NCBI RefSeq assembly: GCF_009727155.1
Contig: NZ_WNWM01000002.1
Location: 744,001-808,000, forward strand
Direction of reading: 5' to 3'
Source: Pseudoduganella dura
GTDB taxonomy: Bacteria > Pseudomonadota > Gammaproteobacteria > Burkholderiales > Burkholderiaceae_D
Length of the DNA stretch: 64,000 nt
The notes beneath the pieces were generated by a model that searched no databases, had not been told where the DNA came from, and worked only from the letters and a program-made list of their open reading frames with translations. Positions 6,746 through 15,207 of this stretch are shown here, one piece after another (the first letter of the stretch is position 1; every line of letters starts with the position of its first letter). Position numbers and translations under genes: made by a program.

Positions 6746-9445
6746 TCAGCGTTTCTTGCGGGTCTTGCTGCCGGCACCGGCGGCTGCCGGCTTTGCGGCC
6801 GAGCCCGCAGCCGTCTGGGTCTTGCCGCCCTTGGCCGGCGCGGTGGATTTGGCGCGGCCCTTCGGCTTCGCTTCGAAGTCGAACTGCGGCAGCAGCGAAA
6901 TGGAAGGGGCCGGAGCGGCGGCTACCGGCTCGGCCACATCGTCGTTGCCGCCCCGTTTCGCCTTGCCCTTGTATGGCGAAACGGCTTCGTCGGCAACCTT
7001 GCGCGGCGCGCTGTCCTGCGCGAAGGCGCGGCCGGCCCCCTTGCCGCCGCCACCGCCGCCACCGCCGCCACCCTTGCCGCCCGCGCCATTGCGCGATGGA
7101 CCGCCGCGCGTGTTGCCGCGGCGCGGTTTGCCGCCTTCGTCGCCGAAGCCGTCGTCCTCGAACGCCTGCCCCTTGCGCCCGCCGCGCGGCGCCGCCGGCG
7201 CCGCCATGCCTTCGGTTTCGCTCGGCGCGAGGCGCAGGTCGATCTTGCGCATTTCGAGATCCACGCGCACCACCTGCACGGTGACCCGGTCGGTCAGCTG
7301 GTAGCGCTTGCCGGTGCGCTCGCCGCGCAGTTCGTGGCGGGCGTCGTCGTACTGGAAGTAGTCGGCGCCCAGGTCCGTGATGTGCACCAGGCCCTCGACG
7401 AACAGCTGGTCAAGCTGCACGAAGATGCCGAACGTGGTCACGCCGGTGATCAGGCCGGAAAATTCCTCGCCCAGCTTGTCCTGCATGAAGTAGCACTTCA
7501 GCCAGGCTTCCACGTCGCGCGACGCTTCGTCGGCGCGGCGTTCGTTGGCCGAGCAGTGCACGCCCAGCGCATCCCACACGGTCAGGTCGCGGGCGGCCTT
7601 CGGCTCCTTGCCGGCAGCCTTGTCCTTTACCTGCTGGCGGCGCGTGGCGTTCGAGATCGTGGTGTTCAGCAGGCTCTTGTCTTCCACCTTCGGCTCGTAC
7701 TTCTTGCCCTGCAGGATCGCCTTGATCGCGCGGTGCGTCAGCAGGTCCGGGTAGCGGCGGATCGGGCTGGTGAAGTGCGCATAGGCTTCGTACGCCAGGC
7801 CGAAGTGCCCGATGTTTTCCGGGCTGTAGACGGCCTGCTGCATCGAACGCAGCAGCATCGTCTGCAGCAGGCTGGCGTCCGGGCGCTCCTTGATCTTGCG
7901 CATCAGCTCGGCATAATCGCCGGCCACCGGGGTGTCGCCGCCGGCCAGCGTCAGGCCCACCTGCTTCAGGAACTCGCGCACCTGGGTCAGTTTTTCCTTG
8001 GTCGGCGCGGCGTGGATGCGGTAGGTGCCGGGGTGCTTGTGGCGCAGCAGCAGGTCGGCCGCGCACACGTTCGCGGCCAGCATGCATTCCTCGATCAGCT
8101 TGTGCGCATCGTTGCGGGTGCGCGGGATGATCTTCTCGATCTTGCCGGCCGGGTTGCAGACGATATAGGTTTCGGTGGTCTCGAAATCGATCGCGCCGCG
8201 CTCCAGGCGCGCCTTGAGCAGCGCGTGGTAGACGGCATACAGGTCCTGCAGGTGCGGCACCAGGTGCGCGCGCTTGGCCGCTTCCGGGCCCTTCGTGTTC
8301 GACAGGATCGCCGCCACTTCGGTGTACGTGAAGCGCGCGGCCGAGTGGATCACGGCCGGATAGAACTGGTAAGCCTTGATCTCCCCTTGGGCGGTGATGA
8401 CGGCGTCGCACACCAGCGTGAGGCGGTCGACGGCCGGATTCAGCGAGCACAGCCCGTTCGACAGCTTTTCCGGCAGCATCGGGATCACCCGGCGCGGGAA
8501 GTACACGGACGTGCTGCGCTCGAGCGCATCGGTATCGAGCGCATCGTTCGGCTTCACATAGTGCGACACGTCGGCGATCGCCACGATCAGGCGGAACGCA
8601 TTGGTGCGGCCCACCTTCACCTGCTCGCAATACACGGCGTCATCGAAGTCGCGCGCATCCTCGCCGTCGATCGTCACCAGCGGCACGTCGCGCAGGTCCA
8701 CGCGCTCGCCCCAGTCCTTTTCATGCACCACGTCCGGCAGCCTGCCGGCCTGCTTCAGCGCCCCGTCGGAAAACACGTGCGGCACGCCGAACTTGCGCAC
8801 GGCGATCTCGATTTCCATGCCGGGATCGTCCATGTCGCCGAGCACCTCGACGATCCGGCCGACCGGCTGCTTGAAGCGGCCCGGCTGCTCGGTCAGCTCG
8901 ACGCTGACGATCTGGCCGCTCTTGGCCTTGCCGGGCGAGCCGGACAGGATGATGTCCTGGCCGATGCGCTTGTCTTCGGGGGCCACGATCCACACGCCGT
9001 TATCCTTCAGCAACCGGCCGATGATGTGCGTGTTACCGCGCTGCACCACCTCGACGATCGTGCCTTCGGGACGGCCGCGGCGGTCGAAGCCCGTGACCTT
9101 TGCCATCACCTTGTCGCCATGCAGCACTTTCTGCATTTCGCGCTCGGACAGGAACAGGTCGTCGCCCGGTTCGTCGGGAATCACGAAACCGAAACCGTCG
9201 CGGTGCGCGCTGACGCGCCCCGAAACGAAACCGGAATGGTCGGCCAGTACATAGAAGCCGCTGCCGTCGGAACGGATCTGGCCGTCGCGCTCCATTGCGT
9301 TCAGGCGGCGCGTCAGCACCTCCTGGGATTCGGATTTCACGTCGAGCGACATGGAAAGCGTGCGCAGGTCGAGCGGCGCATTGGCGCTGCGGAAGATGCC
9401 GAGGATTTCCTCGCGGCTTGGGATGGTATGGATCGTCTGGTTCAA
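6746..9445 (-). CDS. rnr: Ribonuclease R
   Basis: 899 residues, a processive 3'-5' exoribonuclease for structured RNA. In order: an N-terminal helix-turn-helix (REEILGIFRSANAPLDLRTL), cold-shock domains, the RNB catalytic core with the metal-binding GEDARDFDDAVYCE near residue 262, an S1 domain (GEEFSGLITGVTTFGIFVQL) near 655-735, and a long basic tail. The tail (about 150 residues) is low-complexity, rich in Gly, Lys, Arg and Ala with a poly-Gly run, longer than in many relatives, and probably binds RNA or ribosomes. The start is the ATG at 9445. Confidence 0.95.
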   Translation of the reverse strand: MNQTIHTIPSREEILGIFRSANAPLDLRTLSMSLDVKSESQEVLTRRLNAMERDGQIRSDGSGFYVLADHSGFVSGRVSAHRDGFGFVIPDEPGDDLFLSEREMQKVLHGDKVMAKVTGFDRRGRPEGTIVEVVQRGNTHIIGRLLKDNGVWIVAPEDKRIGQDIILSGSPGKAKSGQIVSVELTEQPGRFKQPVGRIVEVLGDMDDPGMEIEIAVRKFGVPHVFSDGALKQAGRLPDVVHEKDWGERVDLRDVPLVTIDGEDARDFDDAVYCEQVKVGRTNAFRLIVAIADVSHYVKPNDALDTDALERSTSVYFPRRVIPMLPEKLSNGLCSLNPAVDRLTLVCDAVITAQGEIKAYQFYPAVIHSAARFTYTEVAAILSNTKGPEAAKRAHLVPHLQDLYAVYHALLKARLERGAIDFETTETYIVCNPAGKIEKIIPRTRNDAHKLIEECMLAANVCAADLLLRHKHPGTYRIHAAPTKEKLTQVREFLKQVGLTLAGGDTPVAGDYAELMRKIKERPDASLLQTMLLRSMQQAVYSPENIGHFGLAYEAYAHFTSPIRRYPDLLTHRAIKAILQGKKYEPKVEDKSLLNTTISNATRRQQVKDKAAGKEPKAARDLTVWDALGVHCSANERRADEASRDVEAWLKCYFMQDKLGEEFSGLITGVTTFGIFVQLDQLFVEGLVHITDLGADYFQYDDARHELRGERTGKRYQLTDRVTVQVVRVDLEMRKIDLRLAPSETEGMAAPAAPRGGRKGQAFEDDGFGDEGGKPRRGNTRGGPSRNGAGGKGGGGGGGGGGKGAGRAFAQDSAPRKVADEAVSPYKGKAKRGGNDDVAEPVAAAPAPSISLLPQFDFEAKPKGRAKSTAPAKGGKTQTAAGSAAKPAAAGAGSKTRKKR

Positions 9446-9572
9446 AACTGTTCTTTGATCTTATTAGTGGGATGATCGTGATGGAAAGGTGGCAGCGTAG
9501 TGTACCGGAGGTGCGGCGGTTTGCCTAACATAGCCCAATCGAGTGTGCGCACGGAGCACCTCACATTGCCCT

Positions 9573-9600
9573 TTGACATTCGCCAGCCTTGCTCTATAAT
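9573..9600 (+). promoter_or_regulatory. Consensus sigma-70 promoter before the tRNA-Leu array
   Basis: TTGACA (9573-9578) and TATAAT (9595-9600), both perfect hexamers, are separated by 16 bases. It points toward the tRNA-Leu genes but would start about 150 bases before the first one, so it would make a long leader. It lies in the gap between rnr, which runs the other way, and the tRNA array. Confidence 0.75.
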
Positions 9601-9757
9601 CCGGTCTCTCGCAGCGATGCGGGGAGCTGTAAAAGAGTCGATGTGCAGCGTGGAATGAAAGTTCATCTGGCGCAAAACTCTCCAAGGCACTATCATAACA
9701 GCAGTTGCAAGCGTTGTTTATGATGCAGTAAGTTGTGATGCAAGAGTTGTGATGCAT
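9601..9757 (+). other. Leader between the consensus promoter and the first tRNA-Leu
   Basis: 157 bases with no open gene. They hold short repeats of TGATGCA/TGATGCAAG just before the tRNA (9721-9757). No second promoter with good spacing is visible, so the first tRNA probably depends on the promoter at 9573 with 5' processing. I cannot identify a second RNA in this stretch. Confidence 0.4.
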
Positions 9758-9842
9758 GCCCACGTGGCGGAATTGGTAGACGCGCATGGTTCAGGTCCAT
9801 GTGCCGCAAGGTGTGGGGGTTCGAGTCCCTCCGTGGGCACCA
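9758..9842 (+). tRNA. tRNA-Leu(CAG), copy 1
   Basis: 85 bases including encoded CCA. The seven-base acceptor stem GCCCACG pairs with CGTGGGC; the anticodon stem-loop ATGG-TTCAGGT-CCAT gives anticodon CAG; there is a long class II variable arm and GGTTCGAGTCC in the T-arm. It reads CTG, a heavily used leucine codon in this GC-rich genome. It is identical to three further copies downstream. Confidence 0.97.
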
Positions 9843-9880
9843 CTCTACCGGATACCGGGCCTTTCCAGGTCCAGACAGAA

Positions 9881-9912
9881 AGCCGTGAATCGATCGATTC
9901 ACGGCTTTTTTT
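9881..9912 (+). terminator. Intrinsic terminator after tRNA-Leu copy 1
   Basis: The perfect inverted repeat AGCCGTGAATCG / CGATTCACGGCT is followed at once by seven T's. It ends the first tRNA transcript before the second copy's own promoter. Confidence 0.9.
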
Positions 9913-9995
9913 CATTGGCGCTGTTCGCGTACGCTCCATCTACGGGCGCATGCCAGGGCCGGGTGACAATATTTCCCAAAAAGCATAAATACCAC

Positions 9996-10024
9996 TTGCC
10001 CGATGGCGTCCCGGCCGTTATGAT
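9996..10024 (+). promoter_or_regulatory. Promoter of tRNA-Leu copy 2
   Basis: TTGCCC (9996-10001) and TATGAT (10019-10024), 17 bases apart, 45 bases before the tRNA. The sequence after the -10, GCGTGCC, is repeated after the -10 of copy 3, suggesting a shared GC-rich discriminator of the type seen on stringently controlled stable-RNA promoters. Confidence 0.65.
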
Positions 10025-10069
10025 GCGTGCCTCGTTGCAGTACAGCGCAGCGAAAAACGAGTCAGCAGT

Positions 10070-10154
10070 GCCCACGTGGCGGAATTGGTAGACGCGCATG
10101 GTTCAGGTCCATGTGCCGCAAGGTGTGGGGGTTCGAGTCCCTCCGTGGGCACCA
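10070..10154 (+). tRNA. tRNA-Leu(CAG), copy 2
   Basis: Base-for-base the same 85-base gene as copy 1, with encoded CCA and anticodon CAG. The 3' flank (CACTCTACCGGATAC) is also shared with copies 1 and 4, which shows tandem duplication rather than independent genes. Confidence 0.97.
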
Positions 10155-10176
10155 CTCTACCGGATACAGTGAAAAA

Positions 10177-10206
10177 GCCGCGGATCGCGAGATCCGCGGC
10201 TTTTTT
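10177..10206 (+). terminator. Intrinsic terminator after tRNA-Leu copy 2
   Basis: A perfect ten-base stem GCCGCGGATC / GATCCGCGGC with loop GCGA and then six T's. The IS1595-type element begins six bases further on. Confidence 0.9.
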
Positions 10207-10211
10207 GCTTT

Positions 10212-11319
10212 GGCGCTGTTCGCATTAACTGTGCATTGCTTCAAGGCACGGAACTTCTTCAGCAAACTGGTCTTTAGCGTTTGATCCTTGCGACGCTCAC
10301 GCGAAGCCACTGCAGCGGCAGTGCCAGTTCGGCAGCGTCGAGCACGTGTTGCCATCCGGTGTAATTGGCCAGGTAGCGACTGGCCACGCCGTTGAAGCGG
10401 CGCAGCCAGGTCTTGAAGCGGCTGTGCCAGCCGTTGACGTTATTGAGATGAATCGCGTCCCAGGCACGGATGCCGGCCCGGACATTGACGGCTTCGTGAG
10501 TAATGCAGGCAGCACGCGCGAAAGTCACGTATGCCTTGGCGCCGTCACTGATCAGCAGCACGTCGCGATGCAATATTGGGAGCAGATGCAGCACCAGCTG
10601 CCGCGCATTGACCGGCCCGCGCCCTGTAACAAACTCGTGCGTAACTCGGGCTCGGTCGCGGGCAACCAGAATGCAGTCCAGTTCGCGGCTGATGCCGCGG
10701 CGCGCCGCCGTGCCGCCACGCCGCCGTGCCGGGCGGCTCAACTTTCGTGCACCTTTTTGCGATTCCAATAAATATGTTTCGTCCACCTCGACCATGCCTG
10801 CCAGTTGCGCGGGCCGTTCGCGGCGCACCCCGGCGATAAACCGGTGGCGCCATCTGAAGCTCGTCGACCGCGCCACGTCGACGCGCCGGGCGGCCTCCCG
10901 CACGGTACGCGAATCGAGCAGGCACTGCCGATACGAGCCATTTGCCGCGATGCCGCAATCGCGCCAGCGGCGTGCCGGTCAGTGCGTTGTAACTGCGACT
11001 GCACGCCATGCAGCGATAACGTTGCAGGCCATTGGCCTGGCCGCAGCGGTGACGCCGCCTGCTGCCGCAATGCGGACAAGGGCACTCGCCGGCGGCCTGC
11101 TCGATGAGGCCAAGGCAACTGTCACGCGACGACAGTGCCTCAAGCCATGCCTGCAGACTGACGACCTGTTGGTCGATCAACCGGTCCTGGGTCAGGGAGT
11201 GAAACAGTCCAGCAAAACCGGCAGGGTCCATGACCGCTCCTCGTCTGGATGAGTTACCTCAACAGGGAGTGAGACAGTGCCAGATCTGGTTGGTTCCCCG
11301 ATTTACCGCTAACAGCGCC
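10212..11319 (-). mobile_element. IS1595-family insertion sequence, complete ends, frameshifted transposase
   Basis: 1108 bp. The ends are imperfect inverted repeats: the left begins GGCGCTGTTCGCATTAACTG and the right end, read inward, begins GGCGCTGTTAGCGGTAAATC. The element is flanked by an exact eight-base direct repeat, TTTGCTTT, at 10204-10211 and 11320-11327, the usual target duplication length of this family. It inserted just behind the terminator of tRNA-Leu copy 2. The single transposase gene is on the minus strand and is interrupted by a frameshift. Assignment to IS1595 rests on the transposase domains. Confidence 0.88.
10274..11231 (-). pseudogene. IS1595-family transposase, broken by a frameshift
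   Basis: The first part (from the ATG at 11231) has the IS1595 zinc ribbon: CPHCGS, then YRCMACSRSYNALTGTPLA. The reading then changes frame near 10937-10946. The second part carries the helix-turn-helix VREAARRVDVARSTSFRWRH and the DDE-like domain: VEVDETYLL, LISDGAKAYVTFA and HLNNVNGWHSRFKTWLRRF. Joining the frames there (GKWL to YRQCLLD) restores one protein of about 315 residues. I see no slippery run at the site, so a small indel is more likely than programmed frameshifting. Confidence 0.85.
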
Positions 11320-11512
11320 TTTGCTTTCCGTCTCCGATGCCCGTCCTTCACAAATGCCCGCACCGCATTCCTGCTCCCGCCGCGTCGGCTTCCTTTACGC
11401 CCGGCACCGGCCCGACAGGCATTCGCATGCCTTTGCGCGCCCTCTCCCTCTGGCACGGCCACCGCGCATGGTAATTGCGTGATCGCAGTATCCAATCAAA
11501 CGGGAGTACGCC

Positions 11513-12364
11513 ATGAGGATCTTGTTGACGGCCATCGCCCTGGCCGCTGCGTTCGTTGCCGCCGGCCCCGCCGCCGCACCGCTATTCAATTTTATGTTTA
11601 CCGAGGGCACGTCGCCGCAAGCCCGGCAAGGCTTCAGGGCGGCAGCCGCGCTGTGGTCGAACCTGCTGCACGACAACGTGACGGTCGATTTGACGGCCGG
11701 CTTCCATCCGCTGGCGCCGGGGCTTCTCGGCACGCCCCGGTCAGCCCGGCAGCCTTACCCCTACGCCACGTTCCGCCGGGCCCTGGCGGACGACCTCACC
11801 TCGTTCGACGACGCCCTGGCAATCGGCAGCCTCCCCCGGGGCGACTCCTTCGACATGCTGCTCGGCTTCACGTCCAACAGCCCGCACGGCGCGGGCAGCG
11901 GCATCCCGTATCTGGACGACGGCGACGCGAACAATACCGGGGCGCGTGTCACCACCGCCCAGGCCAGGGCGGTCGGCCTGAAGCCGGCCGACCAGGCGCT
12001 TGCCGGATGCTCGGGCGCGTGCGACGCCTTCATCGGGTTCGACAGCCAATTCGCGTTCGACTTCGACGCGCATGACGGCATCGGCGAGAACAGTCCCGGT
12101 TTCGCCGGCATGGCCGCCCACGAGTACTGGCGGGAGGACTCGCATTTCGGCCTGATCGACCCCACGGCCGACCCGGGCGAAGCGCTGGCGATCTCGCAGC
12201 ACGACCCGCTTGCGCTGGACGCCATCGGGTGGGACATCTGGCCAATGCCGGAACCATCGACGCGGGTAATGCCCGCGGCCGGCATGCTGCAGCCTGGCAG
12301 CCCTGCCTCCCGCTCGGTCGCACGGAACGGGAAAACATTTCGCAAAAACAAAAATGATGGTTGA
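11513..12364 (+). pseudogene. Decayed PEP-CTERM metalloprotease (NF038122-like)
   Basis: A frame of 283 residues with a signal peptide (MRILLTAIALAAAFVAAGPAAA). The body resembles secreted metalloproteases of the kind annotated NF038122 (name from memory): FNFMF, a long middle domain, FAFDFDAHDGIGENS..FAGMAAHE, and near the end GLIDPTADPGE...DPLALDAIGWDI. The zinc helix HEIGHALGF is missing: after AAHE the text jumps to YWREDSHF, so roughly 60-90 residues, including the second His, seem to have been lost in frame. The PEP-CTERM end is also damaged: MPEPST is present, but the following membrane segment is replaced by unrelated residues. It is expected to be inactive. It lies between tRNA-Leu copies 2 and 3. 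Confidence 0.65.
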
Positions 12365-12389
12365 CGGATCCGCTGGCGGCCTTTAAGAT
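12361..12389 (+). promoter_or_regulatory. Promoter of tRNA-Leu copies 3 and 4
   Basis: TTGACG (12361-12366) and TAAGAT (12384-12389) with 17-base spacing, 47 bases before copy 3. The GCGTGCC discriminator-like run matches copy 2. There is no terminator between copies 3 and 4, so they are probably co-transcribed. Confidence 0.65.
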
Positions 12390-12435
12390 GCGTGCCTTCT
12401 GTTGCTGAACACCGCAACGAAGTAAAGAAAACAGG

Positions 12436-12520
12436 GCCCACGTGGCGGAATTGGTAGACGCGCATGGTTCAGGTCCATGTGCCGCAAGGTGTGGGGGTTC
12501 GAGTCCCTCCGTGGGCACCA
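12436..12520 (+). tRNA. tRNA-Leu(CAG), copy 3
   Basis: Identical in all 85 positions to copy 1, with CCA. The only copy whose 3' flank differs (AGTCCTGTTTTC); it leads into copy 4 after 43 bases. Confidence 0.97.
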
Positions 12521-12563
12521 AGTCCTGTTTTCGATACACTGAAGTGACATGCAATGCAGCAGT

Positions 12564-12648
12564 GCCCACGTGGCGGAATTGGTAGACGCGCATGGTTCAG
12601 GTCCATGTGCCGCAAGGTGTGGGGGTTCGAGTCCCTCCGTGGGCACCA
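12564..12648 (+). tRNA. tRNA-Leu(CAG), copy 4
   Basis: Identical to copy 1, with CCA. Its 3' flank is the same as that of copies 1 and 2 over at least 16 bases and as copy 1 over more than 20. Confidence 0.97.
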
Positions 12649-12681
12649 CTCTACCGGATACCGGGTTTGCAAAAAACCCTG

Positions 12682-12716
12682 AAACGCCGCCGATTCGCAG
12701 GAATCGGCGGCGTTTT
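12682..12716 (+). terminator. Intrinsic terminator after tRNA-Leu copy 4
   Basis: Stem AACGCCGCCGATTC / GAATCGGCGGCGTT, four-base loop GCAG, and a run of four T's. It closes the tRNA array just before the histidine kinase gene. Confidence 0.88.
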
Positions 12717-12757
12717 ACCATTGGTCACGCCGCCTTCACATGGTCTACACTTTGCCC

Positions 12758-14944
12758 ATGTCCACCGCACCCGATACCCCGAATACCATTCTCATCGCCA
12801 GCGCCACCGGCTTTCCCGCGCTCGAAGGCCTGCTGGCGCGCGCCGGCTTCCAGGTGGGCGTGGTCAACCGCGGCGACACCGCGCTGGCGGCGATGCGCGC
12901 GCCGTCGCCGCAACACGGCGTGGCGCTCGTCCTGCTCGACGCGGCACTGGCCGGCAGCGCCCGGATGGAACTGTGCGCGCGCCTGGCCGGCGCGGCACCC
13001 GTACTCGTGATGTCGGCCGCGCCGTCCGACGAGGAACAGCGGCAGGCGCTGCGCGCCGGCGCCGCCGGCTACCTGCGCCTGCCCTGCGCGCCCGAAGACG
13101 TGGTGGAGAAGGTGACGGTCGAACTGACGGCGCGCAACGCCTGGTTGCCGGTCGGCGGCCCGCTCGATACCGGCACGCTGGAAGTCAATTACCACGCGCT
13201 GCTGGCCGGCTCGCCGGACGCGATCATCCTGTTCGACGCGGCGCGCGGCCTGCCGGTGGACGTGAACCGCAACGCCGAGCGGATGTTCGGCCGCGGCGGC
13301 GAGGAACTGATGCGGATGCGGCTGGCCGACCTGTGTCCACCCCGCCAGCCCGACGGCACGCCGTCGGCCGAGGTCGTGGATGCGCTCGTCGCACGCGGCC
13401 TGTCCGGCGATATCCGCATCTTTCCGTTGACGTTCCAGCACAACAGCGGGCGCCACATCGACGGCGAACTGCGCCTGGTGGTGCTGGAAAAGAACGGCCT
13501 GCGGCTGCTGCACATGCGCGTGGCGGACGTGACGGGCCAGCGCATCGCGGAAGCGCTGCGCAGCGGCCAGAACGAACTGCTGGAAATGATCGCGCGCGGC
13601 GCGCCGCTGCCGGCCATCCTGGACAAGCTGCTGCGCCTGATCGAGGGCCAGGCGCCCGGCCTCGTGTGCACGGTGATGTTGCTGGACGATGACGGGACCA
13701 CCATGCGTGGCGGCGTGGCTCCCAGCCTGCCGCCCGGGTTCATGGATGTGTTCGACGGCGTGGCGATCGGTCCGGAAGTCGGCTCATGCGGCCGCGCGAT
13801 GTTCTGCCGCGAACCGGTCGTTGCGGCGGACATCGGCCGCGACCCGCGCTGGGACGGCTGGCGCGAGGTTGCGATGCGGCAGGGCCTGCACGCGTGCTGG
13901 GCCATGCCGATCATGACCGATACGCATACGGTGCTGGGGTCGTTCGCCATTTATTACCGCGACGTGCGCCTGCCCCGCGGGGACGACGAACGGCTGATCG
14001 CCGTGGCCGTGCACCTGGCCGGCATCGCCATCGGGCGCACCCGGCGCGAGGCGGAACTGGCGCGCCACCGCGATCACCTGGAAGACCTGGTGGCGGAGCG
14101 CACCGCCGAACTGCGCAATGCCAAGGAACGCGCCGAACTGGCCAGCACCGAACTGGCCGCCGCGCTGGACCACCTGCGCAAGACGCAGGACGAACTGGTG
14201 CGCCGCGACAAGCTCGCCGCGCTGGGCGGACTCGTGGCGGGCGTGGCCCACGAACTGAATACGCCGATCGGCAATACGCTCACCGTTGCCAGCGCGATGA
14301 GCGAGCGCCTGGGCGCGCTGCGCGCGGGCCTGGCCGCCGGGCTGCGGCGCTCCGACCTGGAACAGTACGTGGCCCAGGCCGGCGAGGCCGATGAAATCGT
14401 GGTGCGCAACCTGCGGCGAGCCGCCGCCCTGATCACCAGTTTCCGGCAAGTGGCGGTCGACACCGCCAGCTCGCAGCGGCGCCGCTTCCGGCTCGACGAA
14501 TTCATCGGCGAACTGGTGCTGCCGCTGACCGCCGGCACGGCGCCGCCACGGCCGCGCGTGGTGCAGGATGTCGCGCCCGGCCTGGCGATGGACAGCTACC
14601 CGGGCCCGCTCGGGCAAGCGATCACCGCCCTGTTCGAGAATGCCGTCATGCACGGGCTGGACGGACGCAGCGACGGCGTCGTCACGCTTGCCGCCGGCGC
14701 GCTGGACGACGACACGATCGCGTTGTCCGTGTCCGACAACGGCGCCGGCATCGCTCCCGCCGATCTCGACCGGGTGTATGATCCGTTCTTCACCACCCGG
14801 CCCGGTGCCGGCGGCTCGGGCCTCGGCCTGCACGTGACCCACAATATCGTCACCGGCGTGCTCGGCGGCCGGATCGCCGTGCGCAGCATGCCGGGCACCG
14901 GCACCACCTTCACGATGACGCTGCCTGCCGTCGCTCCGCAATGA
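12758..14944 (+). CDS. Soluble histidine kinase with degenerate receiver, PAS and GAF domains
   Basis: 728 residues and no membrane segment. In order: a receiver-like domain (about 12-125) whose phospho-acceptor site is in VLLDAAL but which lacks the N-terminal acidic pair (IASATG) and has Arg where the conserved Lys should be (YLRLP), so it is probably a pseudo-receiver; a PAS domain (about 145-260, ILFDAARGLPVDVNRNAERM); a GAF domain (about 272-428, with GSCGRAMFCREPV); a coiled coil; the H-box GVAHELNTPIGNT near 498; and a HATPase domain with DNGAGI and GSGLGLHVTHNIV. No response regulator is adjacent. An in-frame ATG at 12740 is also possible; neither start has a clear ribosome site. The stop overlaps the next gene (ATGA). 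Confidence 0.85.
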   Translation: MSTAPDTPNTILIASATGFPALEGLLARAGFQVGVVNRGDTALAAMRAPSPQHGVALVLLDAALAGSARMELCARLAGAAPVLVMSAAPSDEEQRQALRAGAAGYLRLPCAPEDVVEKVTVELTARNAWLPVGGPLDTGTLEVNYHALLAGSPDAIILFDAARGLPVDVNRNAERMFGRGGEELMRMRLADLCPPRQPDGTPSAEVVDALVARGLSGDIRIFPLTFQHNSGRHIDGELRLVVLEKNGLRLLHMRVADVTGQRIAEALRSGQNELLEMIARGAPLPAILDKLLRLIEGQAPGLVCTVMLLDDDGTTMRGGVAPSLPPGFMDVFDGVAIGPEVGSCGRAMFCREPVVAADIGRDPRWDGWREVAMRQGLHACWAMPIMTDTHTVLGSFAIYYRDVRLPRGDDERLIAVAVHLAGIAIGRTRREAELARHRDHLEDLVAERTAELRNAKERAELASTELAAALDHLRKTQDELVRRDKLAALGGLVAGVAHELNTPIGNTLTVASAMSERLGALRAGLAAGLRRSDLEQYVAQAGEADEIVVRNLRRAAALITSFRQVAVDTASSQRRRFRLDEFIGELVLPLTAGTAPPRPRVVQDVAPGLAMDSYPGPLGQAITALFENAVMHGLDGRSDGVVTLAAGALDDDTIALSVSDNGAGIAPADLDRVYDPFFTTRPGAGGSGLGLHVTHNIVTGVLGGRIAVRSMPGTGTTFTMTLPAVAPQ

Positions 14945-15171
14945 AACCTGCCCCGCCCTGTCCTTTGCCATATTCCCTGCTCCTTTCCCTTGTTTTAGCG
15001 CTGTGCCTGCTGGCCGGCGCCGCCAGCGCCGCCCCCGCCCACTGGTGGCTGTGGGAAAGCGTGACGGACAGCGCCAAGGTGTGTTCGCAGACCCCGCTCG
15101 GCCCCGGCTGGCGCAAGCTGTTGGGTCCCTACAAGGATTCCCGTTGCGAGAAGTTGATTCGTGTTCAATAA
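14941..15171 (+). CDS. Small secreted protein of unknown function
   Basis: 76 residues. The first 31 form a signal peptide (hydrophobic LLLSLVLALCLLAGAASAAPA) leaving a mature peptide of about 45 residues with two cysteines (SAKVCSQ and DSRCEKL) that could make one disulfide. The ATGA overlap with the histidine kinase gene suggests coupled translation, so it may serve as an exported partner of the kinase, but nothing in the sequence shows this. I do not recognise the family. Confidence 0.6.
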   Translation: MKPAPPCPLPYSLLLSLVLALCLLAGAASAAPAHWWLWESVTDSAKVCSQTPLGPGWRKLLGPYKDSRCEKLIRVQ

Positions 15172-15207
15172 TGGGCCGACAATGCTTTTTCACACAGAGG
15201 AGGAGAC

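Noticed and set aside
5813..9475. A 1220-codon open frame on the plus strand
   Set aside because: It lies opposite rlmB and rnr, both certain. Its composition (Arg/Ala/His/Gln-rich, no family) is that of an antisense shadow in high-GC DNA.
10274..11231. Programmed frameshifting in the IS1595-type transposase
   Set aside because: No A- or T-rich slippery run was found at the frame change, and this family normally uses a single frame. A plain indel is simpler.
9718..12672. Short frames containing AELVDAHGSGPCAARCGGSSPS or its reverse-strand equivalents
   Set aside because: These are translations of the tRNA-Leu genes, a well-known false protein.
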